Origin: Melieria omissa
Taxonomy: Eukaryota; Arthropoda; Insecta; Diptera; Ulidiidae
DNA length: 64,000 bases
Assembly: GCA_963971225.1 (NCBI GenBank)
Contig: OZ020267.1
Coordinates: 99,181,536 to 99,245,535, forward strand
Direction: 5' to 3'
Part shown: positions 25,903 through 37,255 of the stretch, piece by piece
Numbering within the stretch: the first letter of the stretch is position 1
How the letters are laid out: the number at the start of each line of letters is the position of its first letter
The notes under the pieces: model-generated
Seen by the model: the letters and a program-made list of their open reading frames with translations, nothing else
Told to the model about the DNA's origin: nothing
The model's database searches: none
Program-made: the position numbers and the translations under genes

Positions 25903-27281
25903 GAACAGATAAACTACGTGGGGGAAAATTGGTGGCAACTTGTGAATGTTTCGCTTCGATTTCTCAGATCTGAAACAGTCAGCTTCGACAAAAACTTTGG
26001 CATTAGCCAATTTTTTAAATGGTTGACAGATTATTTGGTTTTGCTATATGGAATACAATTTTTTAAACCTTAATTACCTTCGAGTACATTTTGAATTGTT
26101 GTTAACATATCCTAGTCTGCAAGTTTTAATACTGATTATAATTACTATATAACATAACATTTGAAATGAGTGTAGCATATCTCATATTTTGTTCACCTCC
26201 TCGGGAACTTCAACTTATGGGCACAAGAAAAAATATGGGCTGAGCAATATATTCAAATCAAAAACAATTCAACTAAAAAAAGCAATTAAAAAATGTAACG
26301 TTGAATAAGAAAACATAATAGATGTTGTTGTTGTTGTTTTAGGTACCTTCGAATTTTGAACGAGCTTAACATATGCAATTTTGGATGGGCTACTTGGCTG
26401 ATAGTTTGCAATTTTTTGCATGGTTTTTTGCAAATATATGATTTGACTTGACTTGTTGGCTGAGGTGCTTTTTGAGGTACTGAGGTCGATAACGAACGAA
26501 CGAACGAACGAACAGGCGAACGAATGAACGATTTTTGTTGCTTTGATTGTTGGTATATTACACTGGTTCAGTTTGTTTCGGTTTTCTTATTGGTTGAGTA
26601 GCTTTTTTTGGATATTTTACAATTTTTTTCATGATTTTGTGAAATTGGTTTCTTTCTTTATTTATCTTACGAGTATATTTTGTTTTTATAAAAATGTGAT
26701 TAATATATTTTGGTTGATGTTATGATGTGCATGAAAAGAGGTTTTACATTTTTTTGGTCAATGTCTCATGAATATGATTCGTCAAAATGCAAACTCTGGT
26801 AAATCGAGTAAAAAGTGAGAGAAGCGCTTCTTTACAAACACACAAATATGGGCCTAGCGCTCTTCAACACATTTTTAACGCTAGTGAAATGCCATTTGAG
26901 ATTTTTGCATTGAAATATTTACAAAGTAGTAAAATTGCATGTGCAGCCAATGTGTGAAAATGTGACAGTGTTGATTATCCGCTACAAATATTGCATTGAG
27001 CGCGTCGAAGTAGTAAAAAAAGGCAGTGCTGGGTGCTGTTGGCCTGTGCGAGTTGGGAACTACTGCCACCCAGTTGGAAAATATTGTCAGCATGAGCCTG
27101 CAAGCTCTTCTACGCTCCTATGATCCTCAACGAAGTAAGTACTCGCTTCTTCACGTCTCCTGCTGCTTCGTACTCGGCAACTTACAGCTAAGCTTAGAAA
27201 TTTCTAATTACATATTATTCCCTGCTCGACGGGGCCACCCCGCCGATTCGTATGTGCCACCACCCATCTAGCTAAAACACG
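25903..27281. other. 3' flank of the large minus-strand exon; (GAAC)n microsatellite
   Basis: Contains a (cgaa)n tetranucleotide run at about 26491-26530. A minus-strand AATAAA (plus-strand tttatt at 26657-26662), about 620 bp after the stop codon at 27282, is a candidate polyadenylation signal for the transcript ending in the big exon. I searched the minus strand here for LIM-type Cys/His patterns and saw none. Confidence 0.4.
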
Positions 27282-30200
27282 CTACACTTTCTTCCATCGC
27301 GTCACGGAGCCTTCGCGCGACTGCGACAGGCAGTCGGGGCTTTTGCTGCTGCGCGCGAAAATCTCCGGCGACTCGGTGACGCGCGCCAAGTCGCGATTTA
27401 TCGTCTTCGAGCTGAGCACTCGCGGACAGCGCACCGACCACGGACCGCGACGCGGCACTTCCTGCAGTGGGCGGAACGCCTTCGGGGGTACCGCATCGGT
27501 GCCGCCGCCGCTCGCCTTCGACCACGTGTCGTAGTAGTCCGCATAGCTCTTATCCGCTTTGCTCTCGTTGGGCGTTGGCGCCGGCGTTGTCTCGACCGAT
27601 GTGTTCTCCAGGGAATCGAGCTCTTCCTCGAGCACTCGCTTGGCCGCTGCCTGCAGCTTCTCCATGGGCATCTGTCGCAGATGGCTGCTGTCGCGCTTCA
27701 ACAGCAGACTCTGCACCAGCTCGTTGACCAGCTTGTCGCTGACAACACGACTGCTGCTCGGCTGGCCCATTATGGGCGAGGCGGGACTATTGGGCGTGGA
27801 TGGATTGTCCGCATCGATGCTGGTGTTTTTGCGCAGCGGCAGTGAAAGCCGTTCGCGGCGCTGCGTCATGGACTCGGCCTCAGCCAATGCATTGGGATTC
27901 TGTCGTCGTGTGATGGAGACATTGTGTACAATCTTGCGGCGACTGGGCCTTAGCTGAAACTCATCGGCAGCCTCCTTGAGCGCATCCTCTTGCTGTCCTT
28001 CCTCAGGGTCGTTCTCATCCTGCAGCAGCTTGAAGAGTCTGGAATGTGTGGCAGCGCGCTGATAGCTGGTCATTTTGCGCAACTCCGGGAAACTCTCTGA
28101 CTCGGTGTCGGTCTCGGAGAGTTGCTTATTCATGTCGGTCACACCGGAATCGTCCTCCTCCATTTCCGATTCGGAACGCTGCGCACTGTTGTTACGTGAA
28201 AGCATACTTTTCGGTGTGCAGCTTTCCACAGACAATGAATGTGTTTTCATGTCACATTTTTTACTTTCCACCGGCGACTCAACGCTGCCGGTTTCAAAAG
28301 CGAAAATGCGATCGCGCACGGAGATCTTGGGTTCGTCGTTCATGCCCAGATCGGGCAATCCATTCGGCATCAATTTGCTCTGCACAGTGGGCTCAACGTA
28401 TACTTCAGGCACGGTGGGCACCGTTGGCAACTGAGGCTCAATGGTGGTCACTGTAGAATTGTCAAATGCTTCAGTGATTGTTTCCACAGTGTTGTGCTGT
28501 AAGTTGGCTTTATTATTGGCGTCAGAAGGTGGAACCACTTCTGGCTCATAGCTAGGCGTGACGCCTGTGGCCGTCTCTTCACTGTTGATGGCCGCTGACG
28601 GCCAATCCATTGCACCAGCATCCTCCTCAATCCACGAGGTTCTGTTGGATGAGCGGCCGTTTCGTGTGTTTCTGTCCATGCTCGCCTCCCGCTTTTCATC
28701 GATGGAGTTGGTGAAGAAGGCCATTGCTTTGCGATAGTTACTGCGCTTAATATTCACTTCGTCTCTGTCCTCCAATATCTCCTCTACATTAACATTTGCT
28801 TCACATTCGGTTTCCACAGCAGTGCAGTCGTTTGGCTCCTCCGCTATTGACTTTGGTTCCCACACATTCGCCACAACCGGCTCGTGCATGGATGCTGTTT
28901 CCAATAAATCCCCTTGCTCGATAGCGACTTCTGCAATTTGTGGCTCCTCGTCTTCTACTTCCATTTGATTGAATTCGTCTGCTAGCGCTTTTTCCTCTTC
29001 CAATACCGGATCGATAATGACCGGCTCTTCGCCTTTGGCCGCTTCCAGCGCTGCCGCTGCCCACATGTTCACATCCACCGTTGGCTCATCGGGCAATTTC
29101 GCAGGGAATGCTTTTGTCAGCATTGGCTTGTAGGGTGTTTCGTCCACCGAATTTTGACGTTCACGGCTGGCCCAAAATGATGCCGCCTTATAGAAATTAA
29201 CATCGTCTTCGCCTTGACTTTTAGCTTCAATCTCAGCCCAAAAGTCGAATTCCTCATCGGTGTCAACCTCGCGCGGTTCCGCGGGATATTGTGTGGGATC
29301 AAATAGAGGTTTGTCTACGTCATTATTTTGTGGCCTTGAATCCTCGATTTCGGCCCAAAAGTCGACGTCCTGTTCCTCAGACTGTGGCATTACGCATTCT
29401 TCCAATATTGGCGTGGCGTTAGCTGCAGACCTTGCTGAGGACTTGGCCTGCTCGACCGACGCCCAGAAGTCCTCCTCTTCTTCTTCAACATCCACCACTT
29501 CTTCCTCTTCCTCCTCTGTTTCGTCTTCGCTATCATCGCTTTCTATCTCATTGACTCTCACCGGCTCTGGTGCGGCTGCGACATAAACTTCAGCCCTTTG
29601 TGCCTGTGGCATGTCGTCTACACGCGACTCTAATGTGGGAATCCAGTAATACACCTCTTTCATTTCGGCACGAACTGGCGGTGTGCGCACCGCTTCCTGA
29701 ACCTTTGGACGCACTTCATCGTCACTACGTGACTTCTCAATAACGGCCCAGAAGTCAACCTCTTCATCATCATTTTCTGCTACTTTTTCGATCGTAGGCG
29801 CAACACTTTGGTCCCTTGTAGCTTCAGCTACCGTTGACCAAAAACTATTCTTGGCCACTTCTATGGAATTCTGAACGGCTGTCTGCACTTTGGGGAGTTC
29901 ATCTTCATTTCTGTCAGCCCAAATATCTTCAACTACAGCCGCAGCTTCATTCGTTTCCTCTCGTTCCTCTTTTGTTTCTTCCAGTTCCACTTGAGCTTCC
30001 ACTTCAGCTTCTTCTATTACGTCCGGCTTCTTTTCAGCCACCTTACCCCAGTAATTGGCCGAATGTTCCATCATCTTTTGTGCCTGCATTTTGGTCGCTC
30101 TCAGCGTTGCAAAGAAGTCCAACTCTTCGGTCGACTGCAACATTGGCTGTTGCTTTTCCAGCTGAGGCTTCACTTCTACACAATCGTCAGCGACAATTTC

Positions 30201-32179
30201 CGCAATGTTATTGGTCACATCGCCTTTAATCGTTTGCCCCATGAATTTATTACGCTTATTCAGCGAGAATGAGGCAGAGACGTCTTCGCTGCTCGAACTC
30301 ACGCTCTCACGGCGCACATCCGGAGTGGGTATGTCTTCCGCTGGATAGGCAGCCGAATTGCTGACATGCGGTTCCATCTTGCGATCTACAGAACCGGAGC
30401 GCGACGAAGGCGTTAGACTTATTGTAACGCTAACATCGCAATCGTCGTCATAGTCCTGCGGCTCCAAGGCTTCCTCATCGGAGTCGTTCCCGATTTCGGC
30501 GACAACGAACGAATTACGTTTGCCTTCCGATGAAATGCTGTGTCGCTTCTCTTCGATCTGTGAGTCTCCCACCTCAACGGTGGCAATGTTTTCATCATTC
30601 GACGAACGACTAAAAGAGAACTTCAACGGCAAGCGCACCGTCACCGAATTCGAATCCTCCGCATCGTTTTCCTCTGCGCCTGCTGCGTCATCATCGTCGT
30701 TCTCTTCAATTTGTTGCTCAATGTCGTCCGCGCCATTTCCAACAGTAGTCACATCACTACCGCTCGAGTTCGCACGTCGAATGACGGTCTTTCGATGGTC
30801 GCTGCTACGCTCCAGCTCGCTCTCCTCTTCGTAGATGACGCTCAAGTCCTCCTCCTCTACAAAATCGAGTTCATCGTGCTCTTCAACGCAATCGTCCAAT
30901 TCGAGCTCCTCTACCAACTCGCCCTCGTCTTCTTCGTCATCAAATACATCGCTCTCACCATCGGCTGTCGTAACGTCTTCATCGCCGTCTTCGTTTTCGA
31001 AATGGCGTAGTTTTTCTGCATTATAGACCTGAATGTTGTTCACCGACTTGATAGCTTGCAGGCCGTTGATTTTTAATTCGGAATATTTTGGTGTCATCTC
31101 CGAGTCCAACTCATCCGAATCGCTTTCCGATTCGGCGGTGGTATCGGCTTCCGTAATGATCACCTGCGTAGGCTGTAGCACTGGCGATGCATTGTCGATT
31201 GGTGATTTCTCGCCAAACTCCTTGTCACTTTCGCCTGCATAATGCTTGTCCACGTCTTTGCTCAGATTCAGGTCATTCTCCACCAATTTGCTCATGTCCT
31301 CTAAACGCTGCGTTAGCATCTCAATTACGGATCCTTCACGTTCCTCGCGACGCTTGTTGTTTCTGGCTTGCAGCATTTTGGAGGCCACCTCTTCGATTTC
31401 CACTGCATCGGTGCGTTTCGAGCTCTTGGCCTTCTCGATCTTGACGTGGTGCTGCAATATCACCTGGGAGGGCACGTCATCGGCGCTGGGCGTGACTATA
31501 ATATCGGGCAGAATGCTGCTGGCGCGACTGGAGCTCGCGCTCGGGCTGCAACTAGAGGGCCCTACTGTGTACGGGTAGGGTGGGTAGGGTGGCACACAGG
31601 GCAGGTAGGCAAAATTGGGATCCTGATAGATGTTTTGCGAATCATATTCGGGCATTTGTGGGGGCATGGCCTGATGTGGGGCGTAAGCACCGGTCATGGA
31701 CTGTGGCGGTGGCGGCACCGGGTAATAGGGGTAATAGTAAGGATACGGTGGGTAAGCGGCAGGGGGCATGTTGCCAACATTTTCGCCAGTGGGAGGCGGC
31801 GGCGGGGGCATGGCATAAGGATAGTGCCAATTGGGCGCAGTTTCGCCATTGGCCATGGCGGCGGGTGGCACTGGCGGCGGATACCATGGATAGCCGTACG
31901 GGTAGCCGTAAGCGGCGGCGGGATATGTGTGGCTGGGTGCGGATTGTGTGATGGAGTCTGAGTTCAATGAGGCGATGGATGAGCAGGATGAGGTGGTGGT
32001 GGGTGGTGTGGGTGTGGATGTGGAGTTGCAATGGGTGATGGTATCGGAAATTTCTTTTTTAGTTTTATAGTTATTAGCCAATTCCACTGATTTATCATGA
32101 TTATTCTTGTTACTACTTTGATTGCTAATTTTTAACTCATTTTCGTTCAATTCAACACTTTCCGCGTCTTCCATCTCGA
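27282..32179 (-). CDS. Large terminal exon, acidic FWA-motif protein; likely Zasp52 long isoform C-terminus
   Basis: An acceptor (atattttag|tcgag) opens a 1,632-codon frame ending TAG at 27282-27284. Its phase fits the exon at 35721-35846 exactly (G + TC = Val). It also has an early ATG in good context (MEDAESVELNENELK) and could be the start of a separate gene. Layout: a Pro/Tyr-rich segment (YPYGYPWYPPPVPP) near the N-terminus, a long Asp/Glu-rich region, then roughly a dozen short Trp/Phe motifs of type D-F-W-A-x-I-E between about 28858 and 30115 in genomic coordinates. A basic, Ser-rich C-terminus follows, with SVRDRIFAFE (near 28310) and the end TRWKKV. No LIM domain follows. It is mostly disordered and acidic, compatible with a scaffold in the muscle Z-disc if it is part of Zasp52. 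That link is inferred from frame and position, not from recognised homology. Confidence 0.75.
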
Positions 32180-32618
32180 CTAAAATATTGAATGAATTTC
32201 GCACATAGAAGAAAGTGAGAGAAGAAAGAGAAATATAAACAAGCAAAAACAACAGATGAAAGAGACAATTTAGTTGAGTGTTTCGTAAAATGCGGAAAAT
32301 GACTAAAGTCAACAAATTAAACACAAATCTCACTACCGAATGACAACTCGCACAACTGTCACAACTTGATAAGTGCCATTCGGAGTATTTTTATTTTTGT
32401 TTTTGTATTTGGTTTTTCGTTTTGCTTACAATTTTGACAAGACTTAACCAATGACAGACTTAAGTAAATAATTATGTAAGTGCAATGATGATTGAAACGT
32501 TTGTGCGGCTGATACATATGTATGTGGGCGATGTGGGCGTGGCGGTGCGATGCGTGGATTGTGACATGTGACTGATGGGATAGCATGTAGTAGCCAATGG
32601 GGCCGAGAAGCGGACTAC

Positions 32619-32702
32619 TTGCCAATTTAGTGCAAAATCACTTAATCCATTTTGGCGAAATTCTTCCTCATTGAAATGTTCGAAACACGCCGTCGCTGTC
32701 AT
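32619..32702 (-). CDS. Candidate small first exon (28 codons), uncertain
   Basis: An ATG in good context (gcaaaaATGaca) opens MTATACFEHFNEEEFRQNGL and continues to ...NWQ, where a weak donor (CAA|GTAGTC) follows. The residue content looks more protein-like than nearby chance frames. It ends in phase 0, whereas the big exon at 32179 needs phase 1, so a direct join would shift frame. It could be an alternative start with another acceptor, or chance. Confidence 0.25.
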
Positions 32703-34054
32703 TTTTGCAGTTACAAGCTACGCATACAGTTTGATGTGTCGTTGCTTTACATTTTGTTAACACAAATAATTTGCTTTACTATTATTTCGAAATTGATTTA
32801 AAAACAAACACTTCAAAGAAGAAGAAAATCGTTGCCCAATGGATTAGCTACAAATAAAAATCGTTGCTTGCAAGACACAAAGTGCTTTATGTCATTCATT
32901 TTCATTTCTGCAAAACTGAAAAACTTGCAAATTAAAACTTAATTCGAGGGAAATTGTTTGGAGGTGGGAGGGAAACAAGCATCTTCGATATGTGCTACAC
33001 AAAAGAAATCATAAATCAAGAAAATAATCGGATTAAGAGTTGCAAAGTAAAAGGTGAAATTTTCGCTGCTACCACTACAACTGCACACAACTTAAAGAAA
33101 ATAAATAAGAAAACTAAAATTCATTGAAATAAAATCAATAAAAGTAAATCACAAGTAAAGAAAGTAAAAATAATCAACACTCGTTATCGAGAAACCAAAC
33201 TGTTGCAGGTGTATGTATGTGTTTTGGTGTGTGGTTTCGTATAGCATTGTATGTATGTATAGTATGTCTTCTGGGGAGGTGGCCATGTATGTGGGTAGTA
33301 GTAAATGTGTGAAGAATATATGAGATTTATGTACAAATGAATATGAATTTCCAACTGTATATGTTAGGAGCGCGCGAAAACTAGGAGCGAATTTTTATAT
33401 CAAACAGTGCGCAGCTTACTCAGACTAAGGATAGACTGCGCTTAAGTGCATTCTGAAGTGAATTCTTAAAAGAATTCTTGAGTCCTTGCAAATGAAAACT
33501 CAGTAAAGTTCAAGTCAGTAAAGTTAAAAAAGAAAACCATCACTAAATACTTTCTAATACTTTATAGTTTGATCAAAAGGTGCCTGAAATTTTATTTAAA
33601 AATTAAATTAAATTTAAATTTAAATTAAAAATATTGTACGCGTTTCTTTTTGCTGGGTTGTCACATCCCTCATTTAGTGCTCAAATATATGTTTGAGCTC
33701 CATTTGTCGTGAGTTTGAAATTGAAATTTTGTATTTCTAACAACGTGTCAAAACGTTTGAGAAAAAATGTTCATTGCAAAAGGACAGAATTGTGATGAAA
33801 CAACTCGTGAAATCAACTTATTGAAGGTTATGTTCAGTTATGGGGGCTGCCTCTGTAAGAAACAAACTCGAAGGCCTATATGGCCCATTGTGATACCACA
33901 AATTCCACCAGTGTTTTTTTTCAACACTCATTTTAAACGGTTAGGTGATGGGGAGAGGGGGAAGAGAGGGCCTACTTTTTAACGGCGGTTGTCAATTTTG
34001 CCAGGAGCGCGCTTGCGCGTTTCTTGTAAGTCTCTCTGCTTCAAGTGAATAGCG

Positions 34055-34135
34055 ATAGAAGTAAAGCTAGGAATCGAACCTAGAGCGCGCAGTTCGCTGA
34101 ACCCAGCGTTGCACTTTCATGCCGAGTACACTTCC
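34055..34135 (-). repeat. tRNA-like sequence with a box B, possible SINE head
   Basis: On the minus strand 'ctaggttcgattcctag' forms a perfect 5-bp T-arm with the box B consensus GGTTCGANTCC, the internal RNA polymerase III promoter. About 35 bases upstream, 'ctcggcatgaaagtg' could be a degraded box A/D-arm. The acceptor stem and anticodon arm do not fold convincingly, so I read it as a tRNA-derived SINE or tRNA pseudogene, not a functional tRNA. Confidence 0.4.
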
Positions 34136-34929
34136 TTTCTTACCAAAACAATTTGATTTTTAGGCATAGAGTTTAACTAAGTATGAATCAAACTTCATTA
34201 ATACTAATGAAAAGATATTCACATCAAGGAACGGACCGAAATTCGTTTAAGCGGACCAGTGGACCAAAGTAAAAAAATCTGACCAATTTTGGTCCGAAAA
34301 GACCAAAAGCGGCAACTCTGATGCGGATTGAATTTGAAATCGGTTTTTTGTTATTTATTACTCGCTAAGTCACCTTAAAAATGTTCCTATAATATTTATG
34401 AAAGGTGTATATCGAATTGGAAATTTATTTTTTTCACTTCAATTTTACAGCCCGTTTCACTTCGGTTTAAAATTTCCGAACGACAACTCTGGCTGGGCAA
34501 CGACGTCTATGCCGTCTTCAAGCTCTGTATTTATTCGACACAGCTTCTTGTGACGTTGTTATATTTTCACGACTTAAATAACCGCTTCGCAGAAAGCGTT
34601 TTGTGACAGTTGAGGCAATAAAGAATATTTCGTAAAAGGAGCTGAAGGATATCCCAAAGAAAGCCTTTGAGAAGTTTTTCAAGACCAGTTTTATGCCTTA
34701 ATTAGCCAATGCCACAGTGAAGCACTAACGTGAACAGTGAAATTCCTTAATAAACTTTGGCCAGGTCACCAATGTTTATCGGTAACCAAGTTGCTGCTTT
34801 GGTCGAATTCTATCCAACTTGGTAGATTTATTTAGAGAATTTTATTTTTTGGTAGATTGGTAGACATGATTCCGAATTAGTAGATTTTCAGAAAATATTA
34901 TGTGTATTCTTCAATTCTTCAGATTTGGC

Positions 34930-35200
34930 CCTTAATCCTTCGTCGTTCTAAAGAACTCTTCTTACTAAACAGACTCCAGATCAATGGTTTTGATTTGGTT
35001 GGTGTTCTGACGGATCACTGTTCAATTGGTAGCCACGTTGGGTCTGTTTTCGAACGACTTCTGTAGCTGCTGCATGGACAAGGAAGAGGAAGAAAACACA
35101 CTTCATCCTCTATGCACTTGTGCTGCTTTATACAGAAGATGAGTGAACTACCTGGGAAACAACTTGACGACAAGACTATTCGCTGTCTACTAAGCTAAGC
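34930..35200 (+). mobile_element. Decayed non-LTR retrotransposon C-terminus
   Basis: Plus-strand frames give LNRLQINGFDLVGVLTDHCS with IGSHVG, then after a frame change NDFCSCCMDKEEEENTLHPL followed by CTCAALYRR. This matches the TGHC-xx-IGxH / CRxC-x-EExETxxHxLCxCPAL pattern at the end of LINE ORF2 proteins. It is a different copy from the one at 20325-20650 and is frameshifted. Confidence 0.6.
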
Positions 35201-35351
35201 TAAGTTTTTTTAGAGCTCTAGCTGGCTCAAAGAGTGAGCGGTTTCTTTTTTTTTTTTTGACTCGAACAAACGCGCGAGGCTTTGCGTTGGTTCAGGAAGG
35301 ATATAAAGGTTAGGAGATAGGGTTTTGAGTGAAGTAGTTATGGACTCTTGC

Positions 35352-35430
35352 CTTCAAGCCATCGGTCTTATACTCGACTGTATGTGGTATCATAATGGGC
35401 TTTCATGGCCTAAATCCTATCTGCTTTCGA
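35352..35430 (-). repeat. Dispersed repeat copy, inverted
   Basis: The reverse complement reads 'taggccatgaaagcccatta' then 'acagtcgagtataagaccg', nearly identical to 1128-1180. Upstream on the plus strand (35245-35256) is a poly-T run that could be the element's A-tail in this orientation. Confidence 0.55.
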
Positions 35431-35720
35431 ACTAAAACTCGCATACTAGGAGACATGATTTGGCAGTTTCACTAGAAAATACATGCATTGTGCATAAAAA
35501 TTGCCTGAATGAAATGCAATAACGTTGCAGTTTTGTAATTTCAAAAAATATTTCAAACCCATTTTAGTAATCACACTAACATAGTTTCGCTCCTAATTTT
35601 CGACGCGCTCTTTTTTTTCGATAATTTCTAATGAGTTTATTAAAATAAATAAATTCTATATAAACAACTAAGCACAACATCAAAAACAAATCGAACAAAA
35701 TTGCCGTTGCAATGGCTTAC

Positions 35721-35846
35721 CAGCATTTTCCGGTGTTGTCATTGCCTGTAAAATTTTGAATGATCGACTTGGTATGGCGCTACCGGTGTATTTTTTCGGT
35801 TCGGGTACTTGTTGTTCACTGGGATGGACGTAGGGTTGTTGCATGT
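35721..35846 (-). CDS. Zasp52 exon: PSRSFKILQ motif
   Basis: Acceptor ttttttcag|acatg and donor gctg|gtaagc, 126 bp, phase 1 on both sides. It encodes DMQQPYVHPSEQQVPEPKKY followed by TGSAIPSRSFKILQAMTTPE. The SRSFKILQ block is characteristic of Zasp/ALP-Enigma family proteins. It is the last exon of the chain that I recognise as Zasp52 with confidence. Zasp52 is a cytoplasmic scaffold that binds alpha-actinin at muscle Z-discs and integrin adhesion sites. Confidence 0.85.
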
Positions 35847-35963
35847 CTGAAAAAATGGGCGAACAAATTCTCATAAACACATTCATTTCGATAACATTCA
35901 AATACAATTAACAACAACAACAAATTATCAACACTACACCAACTCCAAGCTTACGAAGCTCAC

Positions 35964-36011
35964 CAGTGCTGTGATTGTAAATGGGACATTGTTGTGCGTA
36001 TTTGTTGTTAC
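35964..36011 (-). CDS. Zasp52 microexon (48 bp)
   Basis: Acceptor cttgcag|gtaac and donor actg|gtgagc bound just 48 bp that encode NNKYAQQCPIYNHST, phase 1 on both sides. Skipping it would keep the frame between 37753 and 35846, so it is suited to alternative splicing. The residues agree with what I remember of the Zasp52 linker in flies. Confidence 0.8.
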
Positions 36012-36729
36012 CTGCAAGTAAATAAAAACAACATTAAACATAGTTTTCATGTGCTTCAATGTTTAACTGTAATTAATAGTTGTACATATGTGTATGTTTG
36101 TGTGCTTGTGTGTGTATGTGTTTTGTGTTAAAAATTAATATTTGCTAAAGCTTTGAAAGCTCCATTCACCAAAAACCAAAGTGATTAATATCCAAACTAT
36201 TTTTGTTTTTAGTTTAATTTTCAAATGGCGGCAATAAAAAACTTAAAACGAAATGTTTGGTATTTAAAATAACAGTACGTTAAAAAGCTATACCAGCGTT
36301 CAGCAAGAATAGATAGAGAGAGAAGATGCCAATGTGGTTTGCTGATATATGTTTCCTTTACCTTTTGGTTTCCTTATGCCGTGCAGTACTTAACGCAAAC
36401 TAAATATCAACTACTAACAGATACATAACTGAGCATAAGCAGAGGATTTTGCCGAGCTGAAGTGCTCAATTCGAGCCGAAAGCTTTAAGGAATTTGTTTG
36501 AATGGATTGGTCGGTTCAAGATGGTTTGCTCTTCTAGTAACTAACGACAGCGACTGTAGAACTTGAAAGGTTTTCTGGGCAGCGATATTCGCTTTGGGCT
36601 TTTTAAAGGATTTTTTCTTGGCATTCTTCAACAATATTAGGAGTGTTCACACTGATTGTTCAATTCATTTACAGAACTACCGAGTACCGAGCTAACAAAG
36701 TAATCAGCTCGGTGTGTATACCCCCATTA

Positions 36730-37255
36730 TTAACTCTTTCGACCCCAAAGTTGCCTGAGAGCAACTTCACCTAATTGTCCTCTTATAGCAACATATACGA
36801 TTGATTTATGGGTTTAATCCAAGTAGTCACCAACAAATTAATATTTTTAGAAGTGAATTCAAAGCAAATTACAAAAATGTTACTGTTATCCCCAAAATAA
36901 TTTCCAATAATTTGCAGCGATATTGTTTGTTTGTGTTCTAATTGAAGTCTTCGAATTGGGCGCGTTTGATCAAAACATTGTTTCTTTAATAATGGTTAAA
37001 TAAATCAAAAAGTGATAATTTTGTATTTTTCCGTAAATATTAAATAATTTTTCTGTAATTGAAAAATATTGATAAAAATTTAATTAACCGGTTTCAAGCT
37101 AAAATTGTTCAAAAGTAAACTAACTCTAGAACTCTAACAAAGAGACGTGGAGACTTCAAATGTTGTGTGCACACTTCTTAGGAAAATGTTTCATGAATTA
37201 AATACAAAAAAGATATATCGAGACACAGGGTAAAATTCGGGGTCGAAAGGGTTAA
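36730..37255. mobile_element. MITE, probable piggyBac type, copy 2 (complete)
   Basis: TTAA on both sides (36730-36733 and 37252-37255), with terminal inverted repeats starting CTCTTTCGACCCC on the left and ending GGGGTCGAAAGGG on the right. TTAA duplication and a C-rich first triplet are hallmarks of piggyBac elements. It is 526 bp, non-coding, and homologous to the inverted copy at 1421-1858. It lies in the intron between the 48-bp exon and the exon at 37753. Confidence 0.8.

Larger units (their letters stand above)
32703..35720. other. Intron with decayed repeats
   Basis: Between the 4.9-kb exon and the exon at 35721. It contains a short piece of the dispersed repeat (gcccattgtgataccaca at about 33880), a tRNA-like segment (34055-34135), non-LTR remains (34930-35200) and an inverted dispersed-repeat copy (35352-35430). 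A stretch at 34200-34320 has four ggacc/gaccaa words. A stretch near 34600-34700 reads ELKDIPKKAFEKFF in one frame, loosely like a transposase helix-turn-helix, but too short to call. Confidence 0.4.

Noticed and set aside
26881..27281. Search for LIM2-4 exons of Zasp52 downstream of the big exon
   Set aside because: No CxxC/HxxC spacing on the minus strand; the LIM exons are not here.
31368..31961. 197-codon plus-strand frame opposite the large minus-strand exon
   Set aside because: It is antisense to Pro/Tyr-rich codons of the 4.9-kb exon and gives a Gly/Arg/Trp-biased product; a shadow frame.
34600..34700. Fragment reading ELKDIPKKAFEKFF, like a mariner/Tc1 helix-turn-helix
   Set aside because: Only about 15 residues match loosely and the rest has stops; too little to call a transposase remnant.
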